IMG/VR virus record: IMGVR_UViG_3300010288_000001
Location: 1-64,000 of that record
Origin: a virus
Length of the DNA stretch: 64,000 nucleotides
Reading direction: 5' to 3' (one strand)
Shown piece by piece: positions 47,710 to 55,874 of the stretch (positions are counted from its first letter, which is position 1; each line of letters starts with the position of its first letter). Below the pieces are notes generated by a model. It saw nothing but the letters and a program-made list of their open reading frames with translations, was not told the origin of the DNA and did not search any database. Made by a program: the position numbers and the translations under genes.

Positions 47710-49251
47710 ATGGCATTATTTGATTTTTTCAGTCAATTTGATAAAAAAAGCGAAAAAGAAATTCAGATTCCTGAAAAGAAGGAAGAATCATTTGCGCCTC
47801 CAAATTTGGATGATACCATTGTTTTGAACTCGGGTGGTATTATCAGTCAAGCAATACAATTTGTTGATCAAGGTAATACAAATGAGAAAGAACTAATTGA
47901 ATCTTGGAGAGAATTGGCCTCAAGACCAGAGGTGGATTGGGCCATCCAGGAAATTGTGAATGAAGCAATTGTAACTGATTTTGTGAATTTTCCCGTTTCA
48001 TTGCAAGTTCCTAAATCAACCAAGTTGCCTGAAAAAATCGCAGTAAGGCTACGAGAAGAATTTAATTACATTCTTGGCTTGATGAATTTCAACAGAACAG
48101 CAACTGATAAATTCCGCCAATGGTATATAGACGGCAAACATTATTATCATGGCATTGTGGATTCAAAAAACCCAGCAAACGGGCTAATTGGTGTTAGATG
48201 GATTGATCCTCGTACAATCAAAAAGGTTGTTGAAACCGAGAAGATTCGTAATGAGCAAGGTATTGAAATTGAACGCATTAAAGACGTTTATTACCTTTAC
48301 AATTCCTATATTGCAGGCAGAGGCAATTATGGTAACTCCGTAACCCAAACAAAGCAAGCAATTAAGGTTCATCCTGATGCAATCGCTTATTCAAATAGCG
48401 GTCTATTCAGAGAAAAAGAAGACGGAACCAACATTGCAATTTCACACCTAGACAAAGCACTTAAGGCAGCAAATCAATTGCGCCTTTTGGAAGATTCGCT
48501 TGTCATTTATCGCCTAGCAAGAGCACCTGAACGTAGAATCTTCTATGTAGATGTTGGTAACTTGCCTAAGACCAAGGCAGAGCAATATTTACAAGGTATT
48601 ATGAACCGCTTTAAGAACAAGATGGTTTATGATACTAATACAGGTGAAATTAAGAATCAAAGAAATGTTCTTTCAATGTTGGAAGACTATTGGTTGCCTC
48701 GTCGTGAAGGTGGCAGAGGTACAGAAGTCACTACATTGCAAGGCGGTCAAAACTTAGGCGAATTGGAAGACGTAGAATACTTCTACAAAAAGCTGTTCAA
48801 ATCATTGAACATTCCAATATCTCGCCTACAAAGTGAAGCAACGTTCAATTTGGGACGTTCCGCCGAAATCACTAGAGAAGAAGTTAAGTTCTCAAAATTC
48901 ATCAATTACCTACGCTCTAAGTTCTCTGAGACGTTCGTTCAATTGTTGAAGATTCAGGTCATCACTAAGAAGATTATGGATGACTCTGATTTTGATGAAA
49001 TTTCTGCTCATTTGTCATTCAAGTGGCAGACAGACTCTTATTGGGATGAGTTGATGTTTAATGAGATGTGGCAGTCCCGCGCTGCATTGATGCAACAGCT
49101 TGACCCATATGTTGGTAAATACTTCTCTCAAGAATGGATTAAGAAGAACGTCCTTTCACTAACGGATGAAGAAATCAAAGATATTGATTCTCAAATCAAG
49201 AATGAACCTAAACCCGATCCTGAAGAAGGAATGGGTGGAGGCAGATTCTAA
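47710..49251 (+). CDS. 20: Portal vertex protein gp20
   Basis: 513 residues (T4: 524) from the ATG at 47710, which has GGAG upstream; an earlier in-frame TTG lies within the hairpin and is rejected. VIYRLARAPERRIFYVDVGN, MNRFKNKMVYD and GQNLGELEDVEYFYKKLFKS are diagnostic of T4-like portals. The dodecamer forms the DNA entry vertex. Confidence 0.96.
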   Translation: MALFDFFSQFDKKSEKEIQIPEKKEESFAPPNLDDTIVLNSGGIISQAIQFVDQGNTNEKELIESWRELASRPEVDWAIQEIVNEAIVTDFVNFPVSLQVPKSTKLPEKIAVRLREEFNYILGLMNFNRTATDKFRQWYIDGKHYYHGIVDSKNPANGLIGVRWIDPRTIKKVVETEKIRNEQGIEIERIKDVYYLYNSYIAGRGNYGNSVTQTKQAIKVHPDAIAYSNSGLFREKEDGTNIAISHLDKALKAANQLRLLEDSLVIYRLARAPERRIFYVDVGNLPKTKAEQYLQGIMNRFKNKMVYDTNTGEIKNQRNVLSMLEDYWLPRREGGRGTEVTTLQGGQNLGELEDVEYFYKKLFKSLNIPISRLQSEATFNLGRSAEITREEVKFSKFINYLRSKFSETFVQLLKIQVITKKIMDDSDFDEISAHLSFKWQTDSYWDELMFNEMWQSRAALMQQLDPYVGKYFSQEWIKKNVLSLTDEEIKDIDSQIKNEPKPDPEEGMGGGRF

Positions 49252-49263
49252 TTTTGTCTTTGA

Positions 49264-49271
49264 TATAAATA
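49264..49271 (+). promoter_or_regulatory. Late promoter
   Basis: Exact TATAAATA, 28 nt upstream of the prohead core gene. Confidence 0.75.
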
Positions 49272-49299
49272 AACAAAAAATTGAACTAAGGAATTACGC

Positions 49300-49767
49300 A
49301 TGCTATTCAACAAAGAACAACTTGTTTTGAGCCTTCAAGAAAAAGCTCACGAGAAGATTGAGATGTTGCGCCACGAAATGGCCCAGGCAATGTTTGATTC
49401 GCTAAACGAAGAAGCTTTCTTCGTGTTTGACAAAGAAACTGAAGATGTTGTGGGTGGCCCATTTGCATCAAAGGCTAAAGCACAGGCTTTCGTTAAGGAA
49501 ATGGGTTCTAAGGATTTGGTGGTCGTGACCGAGAAAGCCCTTGAAAAGATGTTGGGAGTCAAGGAAAGCGAAGCACCTCTCCAACTGAAGGACATGGATG
49601 CTGTTTTGAATTGGTTTGCTGACAACAATTATCTAGATCAAGAATTTGATTTTGACAACGAAACGGGCGTTCTAAAAATGAACGGCAAAGTTGTTGCAAC
49701 TAAGGGCCAAGATGGTTCATATTCAGTTGACGTTACAGCTTGCGGAAACGTAGGGTTGAAGAAATAA
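49300..49767 (+). CDS. 67: Prohead core protein, gp67-like by position
   Basis: 155 residues, acidic, helical N-terminus (QLVLSLQEKAHEKIEMLRHE). It lies between portal and gp21, where T4 has the core proteins gp67 and gp68. Sequence similarity to T4 gp67 is not evident by eye, so the assignment is mainly synteny. Longer than T4 gp67 (80). Confidence 0.55.
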   Translation: MLFNKEQLVLSLQEKAHEKIEMLRHEMAQAMFDSLNEEAFFVFDKETEDVVGGPFASKAKAQAFVKEMGSKDLVVVTEKALEKMLGVKESEAPLQLKDMDAVLNWFADNNYLDQEFDFDNETGVLKMNGKVVATKGQDGSYSVDVTACGNVGLKK

Positions 49768-49768
49768 T

Positions 49769-50101
49769 ATGTTCGACAAATCAGAAATTCTTGCTAAACT
49801 GGATGCTCTTTTAGAAAACTGGAAGGCTTCACATCATCTCGAATTTCTTGATGAAGTTGCAATGAAGCGAGTTGTTCGCAAGGGCAAGATTGTCCGTAAA
49901 GTGAAAGTGAAACGAAAAGGCTATAAGGTTGTTCGCCAAGGCAATCGAATCAAATTCGTTAGGATGACCCAAAAAGAAAAAAGAGCGAGAAGAAGAGCCG
50001 CTCGTAAGGCTTGGCGTGTTGGTAAATCGGCACGCAAAATAAAAGCCAAGAGATCGATGATTCGCTCTAAGGTTCGCATGAAAACACTATACGGAAAATA
50101 A
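49769..50101 (+). CDS. 68: Prohead core protein, gp68-like
   Basis: 110 residues, strongly basic (KRVVRKGKIVRKVKVKRKGY; EKRARRRAARKAW). Arg/Lys-rich proteins at this position are gp68-type prohead core components of T4-like phages. It may bind DNA or the acidic scaffold inside the prohead. Confidence 0.65.
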   Translation: MFDKSEILAKLDALLENWKASHHLEFLDEVAMKRVVRKGKIVRKVKVKRKGYKVVRQGNRIKFVRMTQKEKRARRRAARKAWRVGKSARKIKAKRSMIRSKVRMKTLYGK

Positions 50102-50103
50102 AA

Positions 50104-50763
50104 ATGCTATTAATCGAAAACGAACTAATTGCAGAAAGCAAGAAAGAAGGACAAGCTTGGTTTATCGAAGGCGTGTTTGCACAAGCCGAAGTGATAAACA
50201 AGAACAGGCGTATCTACAGAGAAAGCATCCTTGATAGAGAAGTAAATTCCTTCGTTTCCGAATATGTAAATACTAAGAGAGCGGTTGGTGAATTGTCTCA
50301 CCCCAATAGCCCTCAAATCAATCCAGACCGTGTAGCGATCTTGATTGAATCAATGACAAAACAAGGCAAAGATTACATCGGTCGAGCTAAAGTGCTGGAT
50401 ACCCCATGCGGTAAAATCATGCAAGCCATGTTGGAAGGTGGCGTGGTGTTGGGTGTATCTACCAGAGGTTCGGGTTCAGTAAGAACCCTGAAAGAAGGCG
50501 TTTCAGAGGTTTGTGAAGATTTCAAATTACACACTGTTGATGCAGTTATGAACCCTTCAGCCCCCAAGGCTCTGGTTACAGCAGTTTATGAAAATGAACA
50601 GGCATTGGATGCACTTTTGCATGATACGTTGCTTTATGAGGAATTTGTTTCTTTCTTGCAAGCCAAGAAACGAGCAAAGCGCATTGCTAATCGCGCTGAA
50701 AGAGAAAAAGCAATGCTTGAGTCAGTTAAGAATGTTTTAGCACAATTGATAAATAAACATTGA
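50104..50763 (+). CDS. 21: Prohead protease gp21
   Basis: Serine protease that cuts scaffold and capsid precursors at LxE/IxE sites. Catalytic His is in AVGELSHPNSPQINP and Ser in GVVLGVSTRGSGSV; AVMNPSAPKALV follows. 219 residues (T4: 212). Confidence 0.95.
   Translation: MLLIENELIAESKKEGQAWFIEGVFAQAEVINKNRRIYRESILDREVNSFVSEYVNTKRAVGELSHPNSPQINPDRVAILIESMTKQGKDYIGRAKVLDTPCGKIMQAMLEGGVVLGVSTRGSGSVRTLKEGVSEVCEDFKLHTVDAVMNPSAPKALVTAVYENEQALDALLHDTLLYEEFVSFLQAKKRAKRIANRAEREKAMLESVKNVLAQLINKH
50748..50755 (+). promoter_or_regulatory. Late promoter-like box
   Basis: GATAAATA within the last codons of gp21, 39 nt before gp22. Confidence 0.55.
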
Positions 50764-50794
50764 ACGGAATTTCTAACTTTTGAGGATACACCAA

Positions 50795-51658
50795 ATGCAA
50801 CTATCTGAAGACGAAAAGCAAAAAAGACTTCAAGCGTTGAAGGAACTCCTATCTGAAGAGGAAGCAAAAACTTCCGATACTGAAGATATGGAAGATGACG
50901 AAGACGATGAAGACGATGAAGAAGAAAAAGAGTTGAAAGAAGAAGGCTATCAACAGCACTTGGTTGCTATGTTTGAAGGCACTCAACTTTCAGAGGAGGC
51001 ACAGGACAAGCTAAAGATTCTATTCGAGGCTGCTGTAGGCTACGAAACAGATAAGAGAGTTTCTGAAATCAAGGCAAAACTTGAAGAAGAAATGAAGTCT
51101 GCAATCGACGCCAAAGAAGCCGAGTTGAAGGAAGAAGCTGATGCTTACTTGAGCTATGTTGTTGAAGAATGGGCTTCCAAGAATGAAGTTGCTTTGAAAC
51201 AACAAGTGAAACTTGACATTATGGAAAGTTTCATCGGTGGTTTGCGTGACCTATTCCTTGAGCACAATTTCAACATTCCAGAAGAACAAACCTCTATGGT
51301 TGACGAACTAATGGAAAAGGTTGCAGCTTTGGAAGAGGACGTCAAAGCACTTGCAAGGAAGAATGTGGTAATTAGCGAAGAGCTAGACCAAGCTCGACGC
51401 CAATTGGCATTCAAGAAGATTACTGAAGGCATGACGGAACTTGACGTTGAAAAACTAAAGGGTCTTGTTGAATCAAAGAAATTTGAAACCGCCGAGGAAT
51501 TCGAGAAAGGTGTCACCCTAATTAAGGAGGCATACTTCAAGAATGATGCGTCTGTTTCAGAAGAACAGAAAGAAGAGATTATCTCTGAACAGAAACAAGA
51601 AATTCCTGCAAGCATCCAAGCATATGCAAGCATGATTTCAAAATCTGTTAAGAAATAA
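50795..51658 (+). CDS. 22: Prohead scaffold protein gp22
   Basis: 287 residues, acidic and coiled-coil rich, from ATG 50795 (GAGG upstream). An Asp/Glu-rich stretch lies near residues 30-50. VEEWASKNEVALKQQVKLDIMESF and FIGGLRDLFLEHNFNIPEE are typical gp22. Degraded by gp21 during head maturation. Confidence 0.93.
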   Translation: MQLSEDEKQKRLQALKELLSEEEAKTSDTEDMEDDEDDEDDEEEKELKEEGYQQHLVAMFEGTQLSEEAQDKLKILFEAAVGYETDKRVSEIKAKLEEEMKSAIDAKEAELKEEADAYLSYVVEEWASKNEVALKQQVKLDIMESFIGGLRDLFLEHNFNIPEEQTSMVDELMEKVAALEEDVKALARKNVVISEELDQARRQLAFKKITEGMTELDVEKLKGLVESKKFETAEEFEKGVTLIKEAYFKNDASVSEEQKEEIISEQKQEIPASIQAYASMISKSVKK

Positions 51659-51665
51659 TTGAAAC

Positions 51666-51673
51666 TATAAATA
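51666..51673 (+). promoter_or_regulatory. Late promoter for gp23
   Basis: Exact TATAAATA, 36 nt before the major capsid start. Confidence 0.8.
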
Positions 51674-51709
51674 ACATAGAATTCATTTTTTTAACATAGG
51701 AAGGTAAAA

Positions 51710-53098
51710 ATGGAAAATTTTCTTCAAGAAGATGCTCTAGTGAAAAAGTGGGCACCAGTGTTGGAACATGCTGACCTAGCACCAATTAGCGATCCTTATC
51801 GTAAAGCCGTCACTGCTGTTCTACTAGAGAACCAAGAGAACAACAAGCACCTACATGAGGCAACCCCAACCAACGTGACCGGCGGTGTGTCAAAGTGGGA
51901 TCCAGTCCTAATCGGTCTAGTACGCCGTGCAATGCCATCAATGATCGCTTTCGACATTGCCGGTGTTCAGCCAATGTCAATGCCTACTGGTTTGGTGTTC
52001 GCTCTACGTAGCCGTTACAACAACCAATCAGGCCCAGAAGCACTGTTCAATGAAGCATTGACCAACTTCTCAGGTCAAGGCACTCACAGCGAAGGTATGT
52101 TTGCAGGCGTTAAGGCTGCTGCTACAACCGCTGGCGATGCAACGGTTACCGTGGCTGACACTTCCGACCTACGTGTTGGTATGTTGGTTTACGGTGCGGG
52201 TGTTCCAGATGGCGCAACAGTGGCATCTATCACCAACGGTACAACTTTTGAACTAAGCGCAAACGCTACTGCTACCGCTACTGCAGTGAACCTCGCGTTC
52301 GCGGCAAACACCGGCGGCGGCGTCGATGTTGCAACAGGCGAAGGTGACATTTCTGCTCAAATGGCAGTGTCAATCGAAAAGATCAGCGTTACTGCAGTGA
52401 CTCGTGCATTGAAGGCTGAGTATTCAGTTGAATTGGCACAAGACATGCAAGCAGTTCATGGTCTTGATGCAGAAACTGAATTGGCAAACGTTCTAAGCAA
52501 CGAGATCCTTGCAGAAATCAACCGGGAATTCCTACGTACCCTATATGCTCAGGCTAAGCTAGGTGCAGTTGAAGATACCACAATGCCTGGTGTGTTCGAC
52601 CTACAAGCCGATGCAGATGGTCGTTGGTCAGCAGAACGTTTCAAGGGCCTACACTTCCAGATCGAGCGCGATGCAAACAAGATCGCCACTGACACTCGTC
52701 GTGGTAAAGGCAACATCCTAGTGGTTTCCGCAGACGTGGCATCCGCTCTAGCGATGGCAAACATCCTTTCAACAAGCGCTCTAGAAGTGAACGTTACTTC
52801 CGATTGGACCCAGTCAACTTTCGTTGGTACCATCGGTGGCCGTATGAAGGTGTATGTTGATCCTTATGCACAAGCTAACTTCTTCATGGTTGGCTACAAA
52901 GGCGACAGCCCATTCGATGCAGGTTACTTCTACTGCCCATACGTTCCACTACAAATGTACCGTGCAGTTGACCAAGCCAGCTTCCAGCCAAAGCTAGCCT
53001 TCAAAACTCGTTATGGTAAGGTCGCAAACCCATTCTACAATGGTGGGACTCGTCAGAACGGTTACTACCGTATCGCTGCAGTCAAGAACATCATGTAA
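51710..53098 (+). CDS. 23: Major capsid protein gp23
   Basis: 462 residues (T4: 521). PVLIGLVRRAMPSMIAFDIA followed by GVQPMSMPTGLVFALR and the C-terminal YGKVANPFYNGGTRQNGYYR are typical. A likely gp21 site is HLHE/ATPTN (Glu50). Residues ~136-199 are a Val/Gly/Ala/Thr module (LRVGMLVYGAGVPDGATVAS) that resembles the insert in gp18. Follows a perfect late promoter and ends at a strong terminator. Confidence 0.97.
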   Translation: MENFLQEDALVKKWAPVLEHADLAPISDPYRKAVTAVLLENQENNKHLHEATPTNVTGGVSKWDPVLIGLVRRAMPSMIAFDIAGVQPMSMPTGLVFALRSRYNNQSGPEALFNEALTNFSGQGTHSEGMFAGVKAAATTAGDATVTVADTSDLRVGMLVYGAGVPDGATVASITNGTTFELSANATATATAVNLAFAANTGGGVDVATGEGDISAQMAVSIEKISVTAVTRALKAEYSVELAQDMQAVHGLDAETELANVLSNEILAEINREFLRTLYAQAKLGAVEDTTMPGVFDLQADADGRWSAERFKGLHFQIERDANKIATDTRRGKGNILVVSADVASALAMANILSTSALEVNVTSDWTQSTFVGTIGGRMKVYVDPYAQANFFMVGYKGDSPFDAGYFYCPYVPLQMYRAVDQASFQPKLAFKTRYGKVANPFYNGGTRQNGYYRIAAVKNIM

Positions 53099-53116
53099 TT
53101 TGCATGTTGTTTCATC

Positions 53117-53143
53117 AAAAAGAGCCCGCAAGGGCTCTTTTTT
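53117..53143 (+). terminator. Terminator after gp23
   Basis: AAAAAGAGCCC-GCAA-GGGCTCTTTTT hairpin with T-run, 18 nt after the stop. Confidence 0.9.
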
Positions 53144-53192
53144 GTCTAGAAATGGATATTGAGAAGCCCTTAGATAAGAACGGAAGACGAAA

Positions 53193-53621
53193 ATGAAAAG
53201 CTTTACAAGGTTTTTGAATGAAGAAAGAGATGCGTCTAAAAAACTATCTTCAATTTTGACTAAATTAGAGGATATTAGAAGAGCATCGCAATCAGCGCAT
53301 TGGAACGTTAGGGGAAAGAACTTCTTAGAACTTCATGCTCTTTTTGGAGAGATTTGCGACTATTCAAATGAGCAAATTGACGTGATAGCAGAAAGAATTA
53401 TGGCTATCAACGATAAAGCATTAATTAGTATCGAGGGGTCTAAAATACCTTCACCCTCATCAGATGAAGATAGAAACATTGATATGGTATTGAAATTGTT
53501 ATCCACTGAAGATCTTACTAAGCTTTTGAATTCTCTAGACGAAACGTCCTCAAACATGGTTCAAGAAATCATCTCACAATTGGATAAATTTGCGTGGAAA
53601 CTTAAATCAACCAAGACATGA
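53193..53621 (+). CDS. Dps-like ferritin with capsid-targeting-like N-terminus
   Basis: 142 residues. Dps ferroxidase ligands align with E. coli H51, H63, D78 and E82 as H36 (SAHWNVRG), H48 (ELHALFGE), D63 and E67 (IDVIAERIM). Dps proteins bind iron, protect DNA from oxidation and may bind DNA. The first residues, MKSFTRFLNEE, resemble T4 capsid-targeting sequences (MKTYQEFIAEA in IPI), with an LNE gp21-type site. It may therefore be packaged in the head. Located directly after the capsid gene. Confidence 0.75.
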   Translation: MKSFTRFLNEERDASKKLSSILTKLEDIRRASQSAHWNVRGKNFLELHALFGEICDYSNEQIDVIAERIMAINDKALISIEGSKIPSPSSDEDRNIDMVLKLLSTEDLTKLLNSLDETSSNMVQEIISQLDKFAWKLKSTKT

Positions 53622-53631
53622 TTCAAAAAGA

Positions 53632-53653
53632 GAAAGCTCCTTTCGGAGCTTTC
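53632..53653. terminator. Bidirectional terminator
   Basis: GAAAGCTCC-TTTC-GGAGCTTTC with A-rich and T-rich flanks, between convergent genes ending at 53621 and 53705. Confidence 0.85.
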
Positions 53654-53704
53654 CTTTTGTCTAGACAAAATGCAGGCAAACCAAACGAATCATATACCAT
53701 TCCT

Positions 53705-54214
53705 TTAATCGTTGTCATTTTTCATTGTTCTCCAGAATTCTATTAGCTCTTCCAACTCAACAGGCGCATAATCCCAACAATCCACACCTACGTCAATTTG
53801 ACCTTTGTTCCACGTACCCAATGTTCCGTGGCAATGGCCGTGCAAGTACAAATGCCCTGGGTTCATCTTGACCCACGGCACATGTTGCATATGAACATCT
53901 ATGCCTTTGTAGTTGAAATTGAAGTTCTCACAAACCTTCTTCCAACATCCGAGGTTCTGAATTGATTTTCTGTCATGATTCCCTGCAATCAGAATCTTTT
54001 TACCGTTCAGACGATTAAGAAGATCGCCGCACCTATCAGGACCAGCAAGTGTAACATCACCAAGATGAAAAACAATGTCTTCAGGGCCGACCAAGCTATT
54101 CCAAATAGACTCCAAGGCATAATCCATCTCCTCTACTGATTTAAACGGTCTATTACAATACTTAATGATATTTCGGTGCCCGAAGTGCGAGTCGGACGTC
54201 ACAAATGTTTTCAT
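53705..54214 (-). CDS. Calcineurin-like metallophosphoesterase
   Basis: 169 residues with the full metal set: VTSDSHFGH, VFHLGDVTLAG, LIAGNHDRKS, LYLHGHCHG. Close to small phage and bacterial phosphoesterases of unknown substrate. It follows the ligase-like gene with a 1-nt gap, so the two are co-expressed; end-processing before ligation is a possible role (inference). Confidence 0.85.
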   Translation of the reverse strand: MKTFVTSDSHFGHRNIIKYCNRPFKSVEEMDYALESIWNSLVGPEDIVFHLGDVTLAGPDRCGDLLNRLNGKKILIAGNHDRKSIQNLGCWKKVCENFNFNYKGIDVHMQHVPWVKMNPGHLYLHGHCHGTLGTWNKGQIDVGVDCWDYAPVELEELIEFWRTMKNDND

Positions 54215-54215
54215 G

Positions 54216-55106
54216 TTATACCTTTTGCTTCGATGCCTTAAATGCTGAAGTCGTCACCTTGAATTGTCTATTACCCAAGTCAAGAACCAAACCTTCAATC
54301 TCTGGGCCGAATTTATCCTTTCCTACAATCTCAGGGTGATTCAAGATGAATTTAGCCAATTGATCCTTGACATTTTGAATCACGATCTGATAGAGTTCTT
54401 TCTTCGCTTTGTCGCTAGCCTTACGAGAAGCCAGAACGCTATCAATGTCTGAACCAAGTGCAAAGATTGGCTTGAGGATTGTTTCGACATTAAGCGTTGT
54501 TCCTTGTAGGTTCGCACTTTCGACCTTGATTTCAGAATTCGATTTCTTCAAGAGACCTTCGATGATCTTGTCTTTGTCATCATGCGTCTTGCCCGTGGAT
54601 GAGACAACAACATCAAGCGGGATGATGGTCATTAGAGAACCCAACTTGCTCTTGTCATAGGCGACAGAAACAAACTTGATCTTATCCTGTAGAATCTCTG
54701 CCATCGGATTATACAATATTTCAGCCACAACCTTCGTATCTGGAGGCAAATCTTTCCAGAGATTCGAAGCTTCGATGTGGTCATACATATCATCATAATG
54801 GTTGGCTCTGGTTAGGTCTACGCCATCCTTTTGTGAAGCGTGCGCTGTAAATGCCTTCTTCTGTTGAATAGGGCCAGAGCGTGATGTTTCAAAGAAGAAT
54901 CGACCTTGAGAGTCTTTGCCGAAACGAATACCAGCACCGTCAACCTTCAAGCTGATTTTCACGTCTTTCATTTGCCCGTTGCCTGATTTCATAATGTCAC
55001 GGGCGAGCTCTAAGAACTCCGATGGCTTGGCTTTTTCTAGATGCATTATGCCTTTGCGTTTTGATGCTGCAATCTCAGCCTCTTGTAGATACTTCTCGAA
55101 TCCCAT
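54216..55106 (-). CDS. Ligase-like nucleotidyltransferase
   Basis: 296 residues. Motif I, KVDG (Lys54), sits in ISLKVDGAGIRF. Motif III-like FFFETSRSG and VVAEILYNP follow, and EIEGLVLDLGNRQFKVTT near 280 matches motifs IV-V. These are the covalent nucleotidyltransferase motifs of DNA/RNA ligases. The N-terminus MGFEKYLQEAE resembles a capsid-targeting sequence with an LQE site. Transcribed from a late box at 55215-55222. DNA versus RNA ligase cannot be decided. Confidence 0.7.
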   Translation of the reverse strand: MGFEKYLQEAEIAASKRKGIMHLEKAKPSEFLELARDIMKSGNGQMKDVKISLKVDGAGIRFGKDSQGRFFFETSRSGPIQQKKAFTAHASQKDGVDLTRANHYDDMYDHIEASNLWKDLPPDTKVVAEILYNPMAEILQDKIKFVSVAYDKSKLGSLMTIIPLDVVVSSTGKTHDDKDKIIEGLLKKSNSEIKVESANLQGTTLNVETILKPIFALGSDIDSVLASRKASDKAKKELYQIVIQNVKDQLAKFILNHPEIVGKDKFGPEIEGLVLDLGNRQFKVTTSAFKASKQKV

Positions 55107-55214
55107 TACTGTACCCCTAAGTCTCTTGGTGCGCCAACATCCAGACTAATGTCAACATCCTTTCTTATAGACATTATAACGGAAACTACTAGGTTGAATC
55201 TATAAGATTTTGAA

Positions 55215-55222
55215 TATTTATA
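55215..55222 (-). promoter_or_regulatory. Late promoter, minus strand
   Basis: TATAAATA on the minus strand, about 109 nt before the ligase-like start and back to back with the plus-strand box at 55244. Confidence 0.65.
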
Positions 55223-55243
55223 CCGGAATAAAGAGATTTCTTG

Positions 55244-55251
55244 TATAAATA
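55244..55251 (+). promoter_or_regulatory. Late promoter, plus strand
   Basis: Exact TATAAATA, 76 nt upstream of the Hsp20 start. Confidence 0.65.
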
Positions 55252-55327
55252 TGTGTATCAGGTTCATTTAGAACTGATTGGCTGCGATGACCATTTCATC
55301 GTAACTATCTTGCTCAAAGGAGGAGAT

Positions 55328-55762
55328 ATGTCTCTATATAAATCACCTTTTGAAACCTTTAGCGCGCTTGACGAGTTTTTAAATCAGGCAGTGTTCATTC
55401 CTTCCAAACAGTCGTTTCCTCCTTACAACATCCTTCGATCTAAAGATGGTAATGAAGTGATAATTGAAGTCGCTGTGGCAGGATACGACCAAGATGAATT
55501 AGATGTTGAATTTACGGACGACAATCTTCGCATTAAAGGTTCCGTAAAAGAACGCCCTACAGATTATGACTTTATTCAGCATGGCATCGCTCGCAGAAAA
55601 TTCCAGTTGGATTTCCGTATTAGCAAACACCTAGAAGCAGAATCGGCAGATTTGGATAACGGTATGTTGACCGTAAAACTAAAGCGCGTTTCTGGTTTTT
55701 CTAAGAAGTTGGTTGTGAACGGCTCAAAGAAGGTTGATTCACCGAAACTGCTGAACGAATGA
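55328..55762 (+). CDS. Small heat-shock protein, Hsp20/IbpA-like
   Basis: 144 residues from ATG 55328, which has a strong AAGGAGGAG site. The alpha-crystallin domain is visible: PPYNILRSKDGNEVIIEVAV, AGYDQDELDVEF, LRIKGSVKER, HGIARRKFQLDFRI and DNGMLTVKLKR. Holdase chaperone; common in T4-like cyanophages, where a virion-assembly role is suggested but unproven. Confidence 0.92.
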   Translation: MSLYKSPFETFSALDEFLNQAVFIPSKQSFPPYNILRSKDGNEVIIEVAVAGYDQDELDVEFTDDNLRIKGSVKERPTDYDFIQHGIARRKFQLDFRISKHLEAESADLDNGMLTVKLKRVSGFSKKLVVNGSKKVDSPKLLNE

Positions 55763-55874
55763 TATAAGAATTCGGTGGTCGTGTGCTACAATGACCACCA
55801 AGAATGATTCTTCTTAAGACTTGGCCCATCTAAAACATTTTTAAAGAGTGTGCTGGGTGGGCCAGTTCTGCTCT
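55763..55874 (+). other. Intergenic hairpins after hsp20
   Basis: GGTGGTC / GACCACC (near 55774-55799) and TGGCCCA / TGGGCCA (near 55824-55864). No long T-run. Probably ends the converging hsp20 and 55875-57191 transcripts. Confidence 0.5.
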
